Below are positions 46,622 through 55,408 of a stretch of DNA of 64,000 nt, piece by piece; position 1 is the first letter of the stretch, and every line of letters starts with the position of its first letter. This stretch comes from Amycolatopsis endophytica (GTDB taxonomy: Bacteria > Actinomycetota > Actinomycetes > Mycobacteriales > Pseudonocardiaceae): assembly GCF_013410405.1 (NCBI RefSeq), contig NZ_JACCFK010000002.1, forward strand, positions 930,001 to 994,000, read 5' to 3'. Both the position numbers and the translations under genes were made by a program. The notes under the pieces were generated by a model. It made no database searches, was not told where the DNA came from, and saw only the letters and a program-made list of their open reading frames with translations.

Positions 46622-46643
46622 CCCGGGCCAGCGGCTCACGGCG

Positions 46644-48572
46644 TCACAGGTGGCGCGACCACCACTCCAGGATCGCGTCGAAGCGCTGCACGCGGTGGCG
46701 CGGCTTGCCGGAGCGGCTCAGTTCGTGGCCTTCGCCGGGGAAGAGCAGCATCTCGGCCTGCGTGCCGTTCTGCTTGAGCGCCACGAACATCCGCTGCGCC
46801 TGCTCGAGCGGGCACCGCCAGTCGTGCTCGGAGTGGACCACCGCGAAGGGCAGGGTGATCGACGAGGCGTAAGTGAGCGGGCTGCGCTCGCGCTGTACCA
46901 CCGGGTCCGCGCCGACGTAGGCCTCCGCGAAGAACCAGCCGATGTCGGAGCTGCCGGTGAACGAATCCCACGCGTTGACGGCGCGCTCGCTCCACGCCGC
47001 GCGGAACCGCGAGCCGTGGTGGGCCGCCAGCCAGCTCGTCATGAACCCGCCGTAGGACCCACCCATCACGCCGACGCGCGAGGAGTCCAGGTCGTCGCGC
47101 TCCAGTGCCACGTCCAGCAGCGCCAGCACGTCGTCGACGTCCACCGTGCCCATGCCGTGCACGATCGCCTGCCCGTGGCTCTCGCCGTAGCCCGCCGACC
47201 CGCGCGGGTTGCCCATCACCACGGCGTACCCGGCCGAGGCGTACACCTGCGCCTCGTCGAACAGGCCCCAGTCGTAGGACGCGAACGGGCCGCCGTGCAC
47301 GACCAGCAGCACCGGGTGCGGTCCCTGGCCCTCCGGCTTGACGAGCCAGCCGTGGACCGGGTACCCGTCCGGCGCCGCGGTGGTCAGCTCCTCGACCGGG
47401 CGGATGCCGTTGTCCCGGACCGGCTTGGAGAAGTCGGTCAGCACCAGCTCGGTCGCGCCGTCGAGCAGCACGAGGTCGCCGGAGCTGTCCGGCCGCGCGA
47501 CGACCGCGGCGATCCGCTCCCCGTGCACGGCGAACGAGCGCACCGCGCTCCGCTCACCCAGGAGCCGGGTCAGCCCGTCCAGCGGCGCGCGGTCGGCGCC
47601 GCGTGGCACGGCCCGCAGCTCGACCGCGCCACGGTTGAGCACGGCCACCAGGATCTCGTCACGCAACGCCGCGGGCGGCACGTCACCGGCGCAGTACACC
47701 GACTCGGCGTCGGTCAGGCGGCGCGGCTCGGCGGGCTCGCCGTTCGCGGGCAGCTCCGCCGACCACAACCCGGGGTTGCGGGCGACGACGTGCGGCCAGG
47801 TGTACTCCTGGCCGTAGAACAGCACCGTCCCGTCGGCGCTCACCGCCGGCTTGGCCGCGGTACCCGCGCTGCGCACGGCGAGCACCGGCTCCCCGCCGCC
47901 CGCCGGGACCAGGTAGAGGTCGCTCTCCTCGGTGTCGGTCGTGCCCCACTCCCGTGGCGCGACGACGAGCAGGGCCGAGGAGTCGGGCAGCCATGCCGGA
48001 TCGGACACGTCGGCGCCGTCGTCGGTCAGCGGCTCCGGTTCACCGGGATCAGTGGCATCCACGACGAACAACCGGCGGGGACGGTCACGCAGGAACCCGA
48101 CGTTGTCCAGCCGGTAGTCGAACCGGGTGATCCGGCGAGGCGCCTCTTCACCCGGTTCGACGGTCTCGCCGTCGTCGCCGGGCGCACCGTAGCGGCCGGG
48201 CTCGGGCAGGCGCGCGGTGAAGGCGATCCGGCGGGAGTCGGGCGCCCACACCGGGGCTCCCGCGCCGAGCGGCAGGTCGGTCAGCCGACGCGCGTCACCC
48301 CCGTCGGCGGGCATGACGTGCAGCTGCGGTTTGGCCTCACCGCTCGCCCGCAGAAAGGCCACCCAGCGGCCATCCGGTGAGATCGCAGGATCGGTGTCCC
48401 GCTCGCCGAACGACCACTGGCGGGCCGCCCCGCCTTCCGGGCCGGCCCGCCAGAGGGAACTGCGGTAGGTGTTGCCACCGAGGTCGGGGGTGGCGACCGC
48501 GGTCAGCAGCAGGGTGCCGTGCAGTGCGGGGGTGCCCGGCACCGCGAGGAGTTCGAGATCCGAGGGACGCAT
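46644..48572 (-). CDS. S9-family prolyl oligopeptidase
   Basis: 642-residue serine peptidase of the acylaminoacyl-peptidase type: an N-terminal beta-propeller (repeats with SPDGRWVAFLRASGE, WAPDSRRIAFTAR) and a C-terminal hydrolase with GGSYGGFMTSW (nucleophile), HSEHDWRCPLEQA (aspartate) and GEGHELSRSGK (histidine). Cytosolic, no signal peptide; degrades short peptides. ATG 48572 is preceded by TAGGTT at seven bases, overlapping the terC stop codon. Confidence 0.93.
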   Translation of the reverse strand: MRPSDLELLAVPGTPALHGTLLLTAVATPDLGGNTYRSSLWRAGPEGGAARQWSFGERDTDPAISPDGRWVAFLRASGEAKPQLHVMPADGGDARRLTDLPLGAGAPVWAPDSRRIAFTARLPEPGRYGAPGDDGETVEPGEEAPRRITRFDYRLDNVGFLRDRPRRLFVVDATDPGEPEPLTDDGADVSDPAWLPDSSALLVVAPREWGTTDTEESDLYLVPAGGGEPVLAVRSAGTAAKPAVSADGTVLFYGQEYTWPHVVARNPGLWSAELPANGEPAEPRRLTDAESVYCAGDVPPAALRDEILVAVLNRGAVELRAVPRGADRAPLDGLTRLLGERSAVRSFAVHGERIAAVVARPDSSGDLVLLDGATELVLTDFSKPVRDNGIRPVEELTTAAPDGYPVHGWLVKPEGQGPHPVLLVVHGGPFASYDWGLFDEAQVYASAGYAVVMGNPRGSAGYGESHGQAIVHGMGTVDVDDVLALLDVALERDDLDSSRVGVMGGSYGGFMTSWLAAHHGSRFRAAWSERAVNAWDSFTGSSDIGWFFAEAYVGADPVVQRERSPLTYASSITLPFAVVHSEHDWRCPLEQAQRMFVALKQNGTQAEMLLFPGEGHELSRSGKPRHRVQRFDAILEWWSRHL

Positions 48573-48582
48573 GCCCCCGAAC

Positions 48583-49572
48583 CTACCTGATTTCGTTAGC
48601 CTCGCTAAGAGCCTCGGACTCCGCTTTCTTCTCGTCACGCCGCGACTTGGCGAGGCTGAGCACCGTGGTGACGGTCAGGACGACGACGATCACGCCGAGC
48701 GAGACCCAGTTGTTGATGTCCAGCCAGTCCGGCGCCGCGTGGTACTCGTGCAGCGCGTGCAGGATCAGCTTCGCGCCGATGAACGCGAGGATGACCGCCA
48801 GCCCGTAGGACAGGTAGACCAGCTTGTTCACCAGGCCACCGAGCAGGAAGAACAGCTGCCGCAGGCCCATCAGCGCGAACGCGTTGGCGGTGAACACCAG
48901 GAAGGCTTCCTGGGTGATGCCGAAGATGGCCGGGATCGAGTCGACCGCGAAGAGCAGGTCCGCGCTGCCGATCGCCACGATCACCACGAACATCGGGGTC
49001 AGCCACCGCTTGCCCTCGCGCTTGACGGTCATCTTGTGGCCCTCGAAGTCCTCGGTGACCGGGTAGACCTTGCGGATCCAGCGCACCACGGCGTTCTCGT
49101 GGTACTCGTCCTCGTGGTCGTTGCCGCGCAGCATGCTGATGGCCGTCCACACGAGGACCGCGCCGAACAGGAAGAACACCCACACGAACTGGGCGATGAG
49201 CGCGGCTCCGACGGCGATGAACACGCTGCGCATGGCCAGCGCGAGCAGGATGCCGATCAGCAGCACGCGGTGCTGGTGGATCGCGGGCACCTTGAACGAC
49301 GCCATGATGATCATGAAGATGAACAGGTTGTCCACCGACAGCGAGTACTCGGTGATGTACCCGGTGAAGAACTGGACGCCCCAGTCGTGCCCGGCGAGTA
49401 CCCAGACCCCGATGCCGAAGAGCACGGCGCACGCGACGTAGAAGACGACCCATTTGGCCGCCTCTGTGGTGGTGACTTCATGCGGCTTGCGGTCGACGAC
49501 CACCAGATCGATCGCGATCAGCACGAGCAGGCCCGCCACAGTGGCAGCCCACAGCCACACAGGAACGTTCAT
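48583..49572 (-). CDS. TerC-family membrane protein, probable manganese exporter
   Basis: 329-residue TerC protein with about 8-9 TM segments (ITEYSLSVDNLFIFMIIMASF and VAIGSADLLFAVDSIPAIFGITQE carry the conserved acidic residues). Family members such as Alx and MeeF/MeeY export or handle Mn2+, often to supply secreted enzymes. It is preceded by a yybP-ykoY riboswitch, which fixes manganese as the signal. The GGAGGT ribosome site lies 9 bases before ATG and within a hairpin. Confidence 0.94.
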   Translation of the reverse strand: MNVPVWLWAATVAGLLVLIAIDLVVVDRKPHEVTTTEAAKWVVFYVACAVLFGIGVWVLAGHDWGVQFFTGYITEYSLSVDNLFIFMIIMASFKVPAIHQHRVLLIGILLALAMRSVFIAVGAALIAQFVWVFFLFGAVLVWTAISMLRGNDHEDEYHENAVVRWIRKVYPVTEDFEGHKMTVKREGKRWLTPMFVVIVAIGSADLLFAVDSIPAIFGITQEAFLVFTANAFALMGLRQLFFLLGGLVNKLVYLSYGLAVILAFIGAKLILHALHEYHAAPDWLDINNWVSLGVIVVVLTVTTVLSLAKSRRDEKKAESEALSEANEIR

Positions 49573-49581
49573 CTACGCAAT

Positions 49582-49618
49582 ACCTCCGGTTAGCGCGCAG
49601 CAGCAGCTAGCCGGAGGT
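49582..49618 (-). promoter_or_regulatory. Hairpin that can hide the terC ribosome binding site
   Basis: ACCTCCGGCTAGC (49618-49606) pairs with GCTAACCGGAGGT (49594-49582) at 12 of 13 positions around an 11-base loop. The right arm contains the terC Shine-Dalgarno GGAGGT; the left arm is the 3' strand of riboswitch helix P1. The two pairings are mutually exclusive, giving a translational switch. Confidence 0.65.
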
Positions 49619-49710
49619 CTCTTCCGCCGGTGCGGACCGGCCGACGGTGCCGGGTGCCCCGAAGGACCGCCGTGCTGACGACACCGCCGCGAAGGAATAC
49701 TCCCCTCCAC
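49611..49710 (-). promoter_or_regulatory. yybP-ykoY manganese riboswitch upstream of terC
   Basis: On the minus strand the hallmark elements appear in order: GGAGGGGAGTA (P1 5' strand and the GGGGAGTA loop), GTCGTCAGCACG in the middle, and GGAAGAGACCTCC (the second metal-binding loop with P1 3' strand). GGAGG at 49708-49704 pairs with CCTCC at 49617-49613 to close P1. These match the conserved parts known from Lactococcus and E. coli yybP-ykoY RNAs. Genes behind this RNA are typically Mn2+ exporters, in line with terC. Confidence 0.82.
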
Positions 49711-49831
49711 GTCTGGACCATCCTCCCTGATCAATCGGGCGAGCACCACCTCGGGTAACCATTGTCACCGGCGGCCCCAAGATCGGGACCGCGGTGACGC
49801 GTTCTCAGGAAAGCTCCCATACGGTTTCGGT

Positions 49832-52669
49832 GTGCCCCGAATCCCGCTCCCGCACACCCGGCGTGCCCGGATGGTGACACTCGCGGTCGTCGTCCTGCTG
49901 GTCGCCGCGGCCGCGCTCGTCTGGACCCGCTCGTCGGGCGAGCCCGCCCCGGTGGCCTCCTCCGACGCCGTCCTGGAGGTTCCCGCCGCGCCCGGCTCGG
50001 CCGAGCAGGTCCGGCTGGACACCACGCTGTACCTGCCGCAGCGCTCACCCGCACCGGCCATCCTGCTGCCGCACGGGTTCGGCGGCGACAAGACGAGCGT
50101 CGCCGGTGACGCGCAGGAACTGGCCCGGCGCGGATTCGTCGTGCTCACCTACTCGGCACGCGGGTTCGGCGAGAGCACGGGGCAGATCGGGCTGAACGAC
50201 CCCGACTTCGAGGTGGCCGACGCCGCGCACCTGGTCGACTGGCTCGCCACCCGGCCCGAGGTGCGACTGGACGGCCAGGGCGACCCGCGGGTGGGCGTGC
50301 TGGGCGCCTCCTACGGCGGAGCGCTCGCGCTGCAGCTCGCCGGGCGGGACAAGCGGGTCGACGCGATCGCCCCGGTGATCACCTACAACGACCTCGCCCA
50401 GGCGCTCACGCCCAACGCGGCCGCGGCCGCCGCACCGGACGCCGGTACCCCGGCCGCGGGCTCGTTTTCACCCGATGGGGTGTTCAAGAAGTCGTGGGCC
50501 GGTCTGCTCTTCTCGGCCGGGACCTCGTCGGGCGGCACCGGGGGGCTGGGCGCCGAGGCACCCGAAGCGGGCCAGGAGACCGAGGACGACGGCCAGACCG
50601 TGGGCACCTCCGGGAGCGGTGGCGGTTCGGCCGCCTCCGCGCCGCTCCCCCGGCAGGCACCGCAGCCCGGCGCGGCCACCTGTGGCCGGTTCACCGCCGA
50701 AATCTGCGCGGCCTACGCCGAGCTCGCCACCACCGGGAAGGTCAGCCCTCGGGTCGCGGCCCTGCTGCAGCGGCTGTCGCCCTCGGCGGTCACCGGGAAC
50801 ATCACGGCGCCGACCCTGCTGGTGCAGGGCGAGGCCGACACGCTGTTCGGGCTCGACCAGTCCGACGCCACCGCGCGGCAGATCACCGCGGCGGGCGGCA
50901 CGGTGCAACAGGTCTGGTACACCGGCGGCCACGACGGCGGGCGTCCCGGCCCGCAGCTGCGCGCGAAAATCGGCGACTGGCTGTGGTTCCAGCTGACCGG
51001 CGAAGGCGGCAACCCGGTGAGCGGGTTCTCCTATGACGTGCAGGGATCGCTGCGCGCGTCCGGGTCGCCGTCGGTGCGGACCGTCGACGCCGGCGAGTAC
51101 CCGGCGCAGGCCCAGCGGCAGACGCTGCAGCTCAACGGCGCGGAGCAGACGATCGTCAACCCGCCCGGCGGCACACCCGCCGCCGTCAGCGGGATCCCCG
51201 GCCTGAACGCGCTGGTCAGCGGGTCTTCGCGGCTGTCGGGGCTGCTCAGTGTCGATCCGGCGGGCCAGTCCGCGCGGTTCACCACCGCGCCCGTCGACTC
51301 GCAGCTGCTGGTCACCGGCTCGTCCACCGTCCGGCTGCGGGTGTCCGGCACCGGCGAGGCGGTGCTGTTCGTCAAGCTCTACGACCTCAACCCGGACGGC
51401 ACCCGCACGCTGCCCGCCAGCGCGATCGCGCCGATCCGCGTCGCGATCCCCGCCTCCGGCACCGCCGAGGTGACCGTGACGCTGCCCGGGATCGTCCGGC
51501 CGGTCGAGGCCGGGCATGCCCTGCAGCTGGTCGTCACCACGACGGACCAGGCGTACGCGACCCCGGCGGCACCGGCCGCGTACCGGGTGGCGCTGGCGGA
51601 CGCGACGCTGGCCGTGCCGGTCGTGCCGGGCACCACGGTCGGCGGCGGATGGCCGGTCGGCACGATCGTCGGCATCGCGGTCACCCTCGCCGTGGCGCTG
51701 CTGGTCGCCCTGCTCGCCGCGGTGCGCAGGCGCCGCTCGCACCGGGTCGACCCGGAACTGGCCGGGGTGCCGATGGTGATCGACGGGCTGACCAAGTCCT
51801 ACCCGGGCGGGCTCACCGCCGTGAACGACCTGTCCTTCCGCGTCGAACCCGGCCAGGTGCTGGGCCTGCTGGGGCCGAACGGCGCGGGCAAGACCACGAC
51901 GCTGCGCATGCTGATGGGCCTGATCACCCCGACCGCCGGGGAGATCAGGGTGTTCGGCCACCGGGTCACGCCGGGCGCGCCGGTGCTGTCGCGCATCGGG
52001 TCGTTCGTGGAGGGGTCCGGGTTCCTGCCGCACCTGTCCGGCACGGCGAACCTGCGCCTGTACTGGGACGCGACGGGGCGGCCGATCGAGCAGGCGCACC
52101 TGGAGCAGGCGCTGGAGATCGCCGGGCTCGGCAACGCGGTGCACCGCAAGGTCCGCACCTACAGCCAGGGCATGCGGCAGCGGCTGGCGATCGCGCAGGC
52201 CATGCTCGGGCTGCCGGAGCTGCTCGTGCTCGACGAACCGACCAACGGGCTCGACCCGCCGCAGATCCACCAGATGCGCGAGGTGCTGCAACGGTATGCC
52301 GCGACCGGCCGGACCGTGGTGGTCTCCAGTCACCTGCTGGCCGAGGTCGAGCAGACCTGCACGCACGTCGTGGTGATGCACCGCGGCCGGCTGGTGGCCG
52401 CGGGCGAGGTCGGCGACATCGTGGCCGCCGGCGGCGAGGCCACCTTCCGGGTCGACCGGCCCGAGGCGGCGGCCGACGCCCTGCGCGGGGTGGACGGGGT
52501 GTCCGGGGTGGACGTCGAGGGTTCACTGGTGCACGCCGACCTCGACGGCATGCCGCGCGCCGACGCCGTCGCGACGCTGGTGCGGGCCGGGGTCGCGGTC
52601 GAGCAGGCCGGGCCGCGGCGGCGGCTGGAGGATGCCTTCCTCCAGTTGGTGGGAGAGGAAACGTCATGA
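49832..52669 (+). CDS. Fusion of S15/CocE-type alpha/beta hydrolase and ABC transporter ATPase
   Basis: 945-residue protein: an N-terminal TM helix (residues 14-33), a large hydrolase of X-Pro dipeptidyl-peptidase/CocE type (nucleophile near Ser159 in GASYGGAL, Asp near 334 in VQGEADTLFG, His near 366 in YTGGHDGG; then a jelly-roll domain), a second TM helix (about 608-633), and a cytosolic DrrA-like ABC ATPase from about 648 (GLLGPNGAGKTTTLRML, YSQGMRQRLAIAQAML, VLDEPTNGLDPPQ). The hydrolase would face outside and the ATPase inside. GTG start 6 bases after TACGGT. Followed by a coupled permease. Confidence 0.88.
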   Translation: MPRIPLPHTRRARMVTLAVVVLLVAAAALVWTRSSGEPAPVASSDAVLEVPAAPGSAEQVRLDTTLYLPQRSPAPAILLPHGFGGDKTSVAGDAQELARRGFVVLTYSARGFGESTGQIGLNDPDFEVADAAHLVDWLATRPEVRLDGQGDPRVGVLGASYGGALALQLAGRDKRVDAIAPVITYNDLAQALTPNAAAAAAPDAGTPAAGSFSPDGVFKKSWAGLLFSAGTSSGGTGGLGAEAPEAGQETEDDGQTVGTSGSGGGSAASAPLPRQAPQPGAATCGRFTAEICAAYAELATTGKVSPRVAALLQRLSPSAVTGNITAPTLLVQGEADTLFGLDQSDATARQITAAGGTVQQVWYTGGHDGGRPGPQLRAKIGDWLWFQLTGEGGNPVSGFSYDVQGSLRASGSPSVRTVDAGEYPAQAQRQTLQLNGAEQTIVNPPGGTPAAVSGIPGLNALVSGSSRLSGLLSVDPAGQSARFTTAPVDSQLLVTGSSTVRLRVSGTGEAVLFVKLYDLNPDGTRTLPASAIAPIRVAIPASGTAEVTVTLPGIVRPVEAGHALQLVVTTTDQAYATPAAPAAYRVALADATLAVPVVPGTTVGGGWPVGTIVGIAVTLAVALLVALLAAVRRRRSHRVDPELAGVPMVIDGLTKSYPGGLTAVNDLSFRVEPGQVLGLLGPNGAGKTTTLRMLMGLITPTAGEIRVFGHRVTPGAPVLSRIGSFVEGSGFLPHLSGTANLRLYWDATGRPIEQAHLEQALEIAGLGNAVHRKVRTYSQGMRQRLAIAQAMLGLPELLVLDEPTNGLDPPQIHQMREVLQRYAATGRTVVVSSHLLAEVEQTCTHVVVMHRGRLVAAGEVGDIVAAGGEATFRVDRPEAAADALRGVDGVSGVDVEGSLVHADLDGMPRADAVATLVRAGVAVEQAGPRRRLEDAFLQLVGEETS

Positions 52670-52758
52670 GCGAGCTTGCGAGCGAATCATCGGACACCAG
52701 GCTCGCCGACGCGATGACGCTGCCGCGGCTTGCCGCGTCCGGAAAGGAGGCGGCATGA
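52666..52758 (+). CDS. Possible 30-residue peptide coupling ATPase fusion to permease
   Basis: A frame that starts ATGA-overlapped with the stop of the fusion gene and ends ATGA-overlapped with the permease start. It includes a repetitive stretch GAGCGAGC-TT-GCGAGCG. It may only keep ribosomes moving across the spacer; no family was recognised. Confidence 0.35.
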   Translation: MSELASESSDTRLADAMTLPRLAASGKEAA

Positions 52759-53681
52759 GCGAGAACGGGGTCCACACCGATCCCGCGGCACTGGACGAGC
52801 TGACCGACGCCGCCGAGCACGCCCACTCCGGGTTCGGCTCGGACGGCGCGGTCGAGGGCTACCGGGCGCGGCGCACGTTGCGGCTGGGTGTGGAGCTGCG
52901 GCGCCAGGTGCGGCGCCGTCGCACCCAGCTGGTGCTCGGGTTCGTCGTGCTGCTGCCGTTCATCCTGGTGCTGGCGTTCGAGATCGGCGAGACCAGCCCG
53001 AACCGGCGCTCGGGTGGGTTCGTCGACCTGGCGACGGCGAGTGCGCCGAACTTCGTGGTGCTGGCGTTGTTCGTGTCCGGGACGTTCCTGCTGCCCACGA
53101 TCGTCGCCCTGTTCTTCGGGGACACGATCGCGAGCGAGGCGTCGTGGTCGAGCCTGAAATATCTGCTGGCGATACCCGTGCCACGGCACCGGCTGCTGCG
53201 GCAGAAGGCCGTCGCGTCCGGGTTGCTGTCGGTGTTCGCGCTGGTGCTGCTGCCGCTGGTGTCGCTGGTGGCCGGGCTGATCTTCTACGGCGCCGGGGAC
53301 GCGGTGAGCCCGACCGGGGACGCCATCCCGTTCGGGCGGAGCCTCGTCGCGATCGGGCTGTCCGCGGTGTACGTGGTGATCCAGCTGGCGTGGGTGGCGG
53401 GACTGGCGCTGCTGCTGTCCGTGCTGACCGATGCCCCGCTGGGCGCGGTCGGTGGCGCGGTGCTGGCGGCGATCCTGTCGCAGATCCTGGACCAGATCAC
53501 CGCGCTGGGCACGCTGCGCAACTACCTGCCGACGCACTACTCGTACGGGTGGATGGACCTCATCGCCACCGACATCGACTGGACCAACATGGCGGCCGGT
53601 GCGCTGTCGGCGGTGGTTTATGCCACCGCTTTCACGCTGCTCGCCGCCCGCCGGTTCGCGACGAAGGACATCACCAGCTGA
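52755..53681 (+). CDS. ABC-2 type transporter permease
   Basis: 308-residue membrane protein with six hydrophobic segments (LVLGFVVLLPFILVLAFEIG, NFVVLALFVSGTFLLPTIVALFFG onwards). It is the natural partner of the ATPase domain in the fusion protein just upstream, together forming an exporter. ATG 52755 has GGAGG four bases upstream. The cargo is unknown; ABC-2 exporters move drugs, lipids or polysaccharides. Confidence 0.88.
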   Translation: MSENGVHTDPAALDELTDAAEHAHSGFGSDGAVEGYRARRTLRLGVELRRQVRRRRTQLVLGFVVLLPFILVLAFEIGETSPNRRSGGFVDLATASAPNFVVLALFVSGTFLLPTIVALFFGDTIASEASWSSLKYLLAIPVPRHRLLRQKAVASGLLSVFALVLLPLVSLVAGLIFYGAGDAVSPTGDAIPFGRSLVAIGLSAVYVVIQLAWVAGLALLLSVLTDAPLGAVGGAVLAAILSQILDQITALGTLRNYLPTHYSYGWMDLIATDIDWTNMAAGALSAVVYATAFTLLAARRFATKDITS

Positions 53682-53700
53682 GCACGGCTACGGTGTGGCG

Positions 53701-54459
53701 ATGACGACGATCGAGGTCGGCGAGGACGGCGACGTGGCCGTGTTGCGCCTGGCGCACGGCAAGGCCAACGCGATGGACACCGAGCTGTGCCGGGAGCTGG
53801 TGGCGCGGCTGGAGGAGGCCGAGCTCGGCGGCGCGAAGGCCGTCGTGCTCACCGGCCGGGACGGGATGTTCTCGGCGGGCGTGGACCTGCCGCGCGTCTC
53901 CGACGGCGGCGCGCCTTACGTGCGGGAGTTCCTGCCCGCGCTGTCGGATGCGTTCCTCGCGGTGTTCGGCTTTCCGGGCCCCGTCGTGGCGGCGGTCAGC
54001 GGGCATGCGATCGCCGGGGGCGCCGTGCTGGCGGCGGCGTGCGACCGGCGGGTGCTGAACGCGCGGCAGGGCCGGGTCGGGGTCACCGAACTGCTCGTCG
54101 GGGTGCCGTTCCCGGTGGTGGCGCTGGAGATCCTGCGCTGCGCCTACGGCACCGAGCGGCTTCCGGGACTGACGTTCCTGGCCGAAACCTACGCCGGCGC
54201 GGACGCGCTGGCTCGTGGCCTGGTCGACGAGCTGGCCGAGCCGGACGCGGTGCTGCCGACGGCGATCGAGACCGCGAAACGGCTCGCGGCGGTGCCGCCG
54301 GAGGCGTTCCGGCACACGAAGGCGCAGATCCACCGGCCGTTCGACGAGCGGATCGGCGAGCAGCGCGCCGGGGACGACCTGTACGTCGAGCAGATCTGGT
54401 CCTCGCCCGAGGCGCTGGCCGCGATCGACCACTACGTGACGACGACGCTGCGGAAGTGA
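53701..54459 (+). CDS. Enoyl-CoA hydratase/isomerase family protein
   Basis: 252-residue crotonase-fold protein. The oxyanion-hole segments are AVVLTGRDGMFSAGVDLPR and VSGHAIAGGAVLAAACDRRV. It has LLVGVPFPVVALEILRCAYG where hydratases carry the catalytic glutamate, and so may not be a normal enoyl-CoA hydratase. ATG 53701 follows TACGGT by 6 bases, without Shine-Dalgarno, so its own leaderless promoter is likely even though the permease gene ends just 19 bases before. Confidence 0.85.
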   Translation: MTTIEVGEDGDVAVLRLAHGKANAMDTELCRELVARLEEAELGGAKAVVLTGRDGMFSAGVDLPRVSDGGAPYVREFLPALSDAFLAVFGFPGPVVAAVSGHAIAGGAVLAAACDRRVLNARQGRVGVTELLVGVPFPVVALEILRCAYGTERLPGLTFLAETYAGADALARGLVDELAEPDAVLPTAIETAKRLAAVPPEAFRHTKAQIHRPFDERIGEQRAGDDLYVEQIWSSPEALAAIDHYVTTTLRK

Positions 54460-54480
54460 CGGCGGCCCGGTGGGCGCCGG

Positions 54481-55338
54481 TCAGCGGTCGACCGCGAGAG
54501 CGCTCTCCACGAAGTTGCCGACCAATGCCGAGCGCGGCGCGGGGTGCCAGGCGATGCCGACTTCCCACGCCGCCTCGGGCTCCGGCAGCCCCGTGAAGGT
54601 GATGCCGGGCGGCGCGATTCGCGCGGCGGTGGCCGGGACCAGTGCGGGGCCGACCCCCGCGGCCACGAGCGCGAGCACTGTCTGCAGGTCGTGCGTTTCG
54701 GACAGCGTGCCGGGCCGGATGTTGCGGGCGGCGCAGAACTCGTCGATCTGCGCCGTCAGCCCGGGACCCTTGATCCGGGCGAGCCGGACCAGCCGCTGCC
54801 GGCCCAGCCAGTCGGTGACCTCGGGCGGGACGGCCGCGGTACTGGCGATCGCGAGGTGGTCGCGGCGCAGCGCGCGCTGGTGCAGGTCGTCTCCCACCGG
54901 CAGCCGGACGAACCCTGCGTGCAGCCGGCCGGTGCGGATCCGGTCTGCCTGCACCGCGGAGGGCAGGTCCTCCAGGGCGACCTCGACGCCGGGGTAGGAC
55001 CGCCGGAACTCCGCGACCGCGCGCGGCGCGAGGGTGATGGTGGACAGGCCGAAACCCACGGCGATCCGGCCCTGCTCCCCGCGCGCCAGCCGGTGAGCGC
55101 GGTCGGTGAACGCGTCGAGCGCGGCGACGGTCTCACGCGCCTGGGGCAGGAGCGCCGCGCCGAAATCCGTGAGCGCCGCGCCGTGCCTGCCCCGGGTGAA
55201 CAAGGAGCCGCCCAGGTCACGCTCCAGCGCCTGGATCTGTTTGGTCAGCGCGGGCTGGGTGAGGGAAAGACAGCGGGCGGCCGGGCCGAAGCCGTGCAGG
55301 TCGGCGATCGTGACAAACGTCCGCAGGCGTGCATGCAT
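54481..55338 (-). CDS. LysR-family regulator
   Basis: 285-residue LTTR: N-terminal helix-turn-helix (LRTFVTIADLHGFGPAARCLSLTQPALTKQIQALERDLGG in family order, shown by short motifs TIADLHGFG and LTQPALTKQ) and a C-terminal effector domain. Divergent from the nitrilase gene, which is its probable target. ATG 55338 is six bases from TAACCT. Convergent with the crotonase-like gene. Confidence 0.92.
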   Translation of the reverse strand: MHARLRTFVTIADLHGFGPAARCLSLTQPALTKQIQALERDLGGSLFTRGRHGAALTDFGAALLPQARETVAALDAFTDRAHRLARGEQGRIAVGFGLSTITLAPRAVAEFRRSYPGVEVALEDLPSAVQADRIRTGRLHAGFVRLPVGDDLHQRALRRDHLAIASTAAVPPEVTDWLGRQRLVRLARIKGPGLTAQIDEFCAARNIRPGTLSETHDLQTVLALVAAGVGPALVPATAARIAPPGITFTGLPEPEAAWEVGIAWHPAPRSALVGNFVESALAVDR

Positions 55339-55408
55339 TCCATCAGGTTATGTCACACCGCCGAAGATTCATTGGACGAATGGCCCGCGCCCATTTTGAG
55401 ATGGCACG

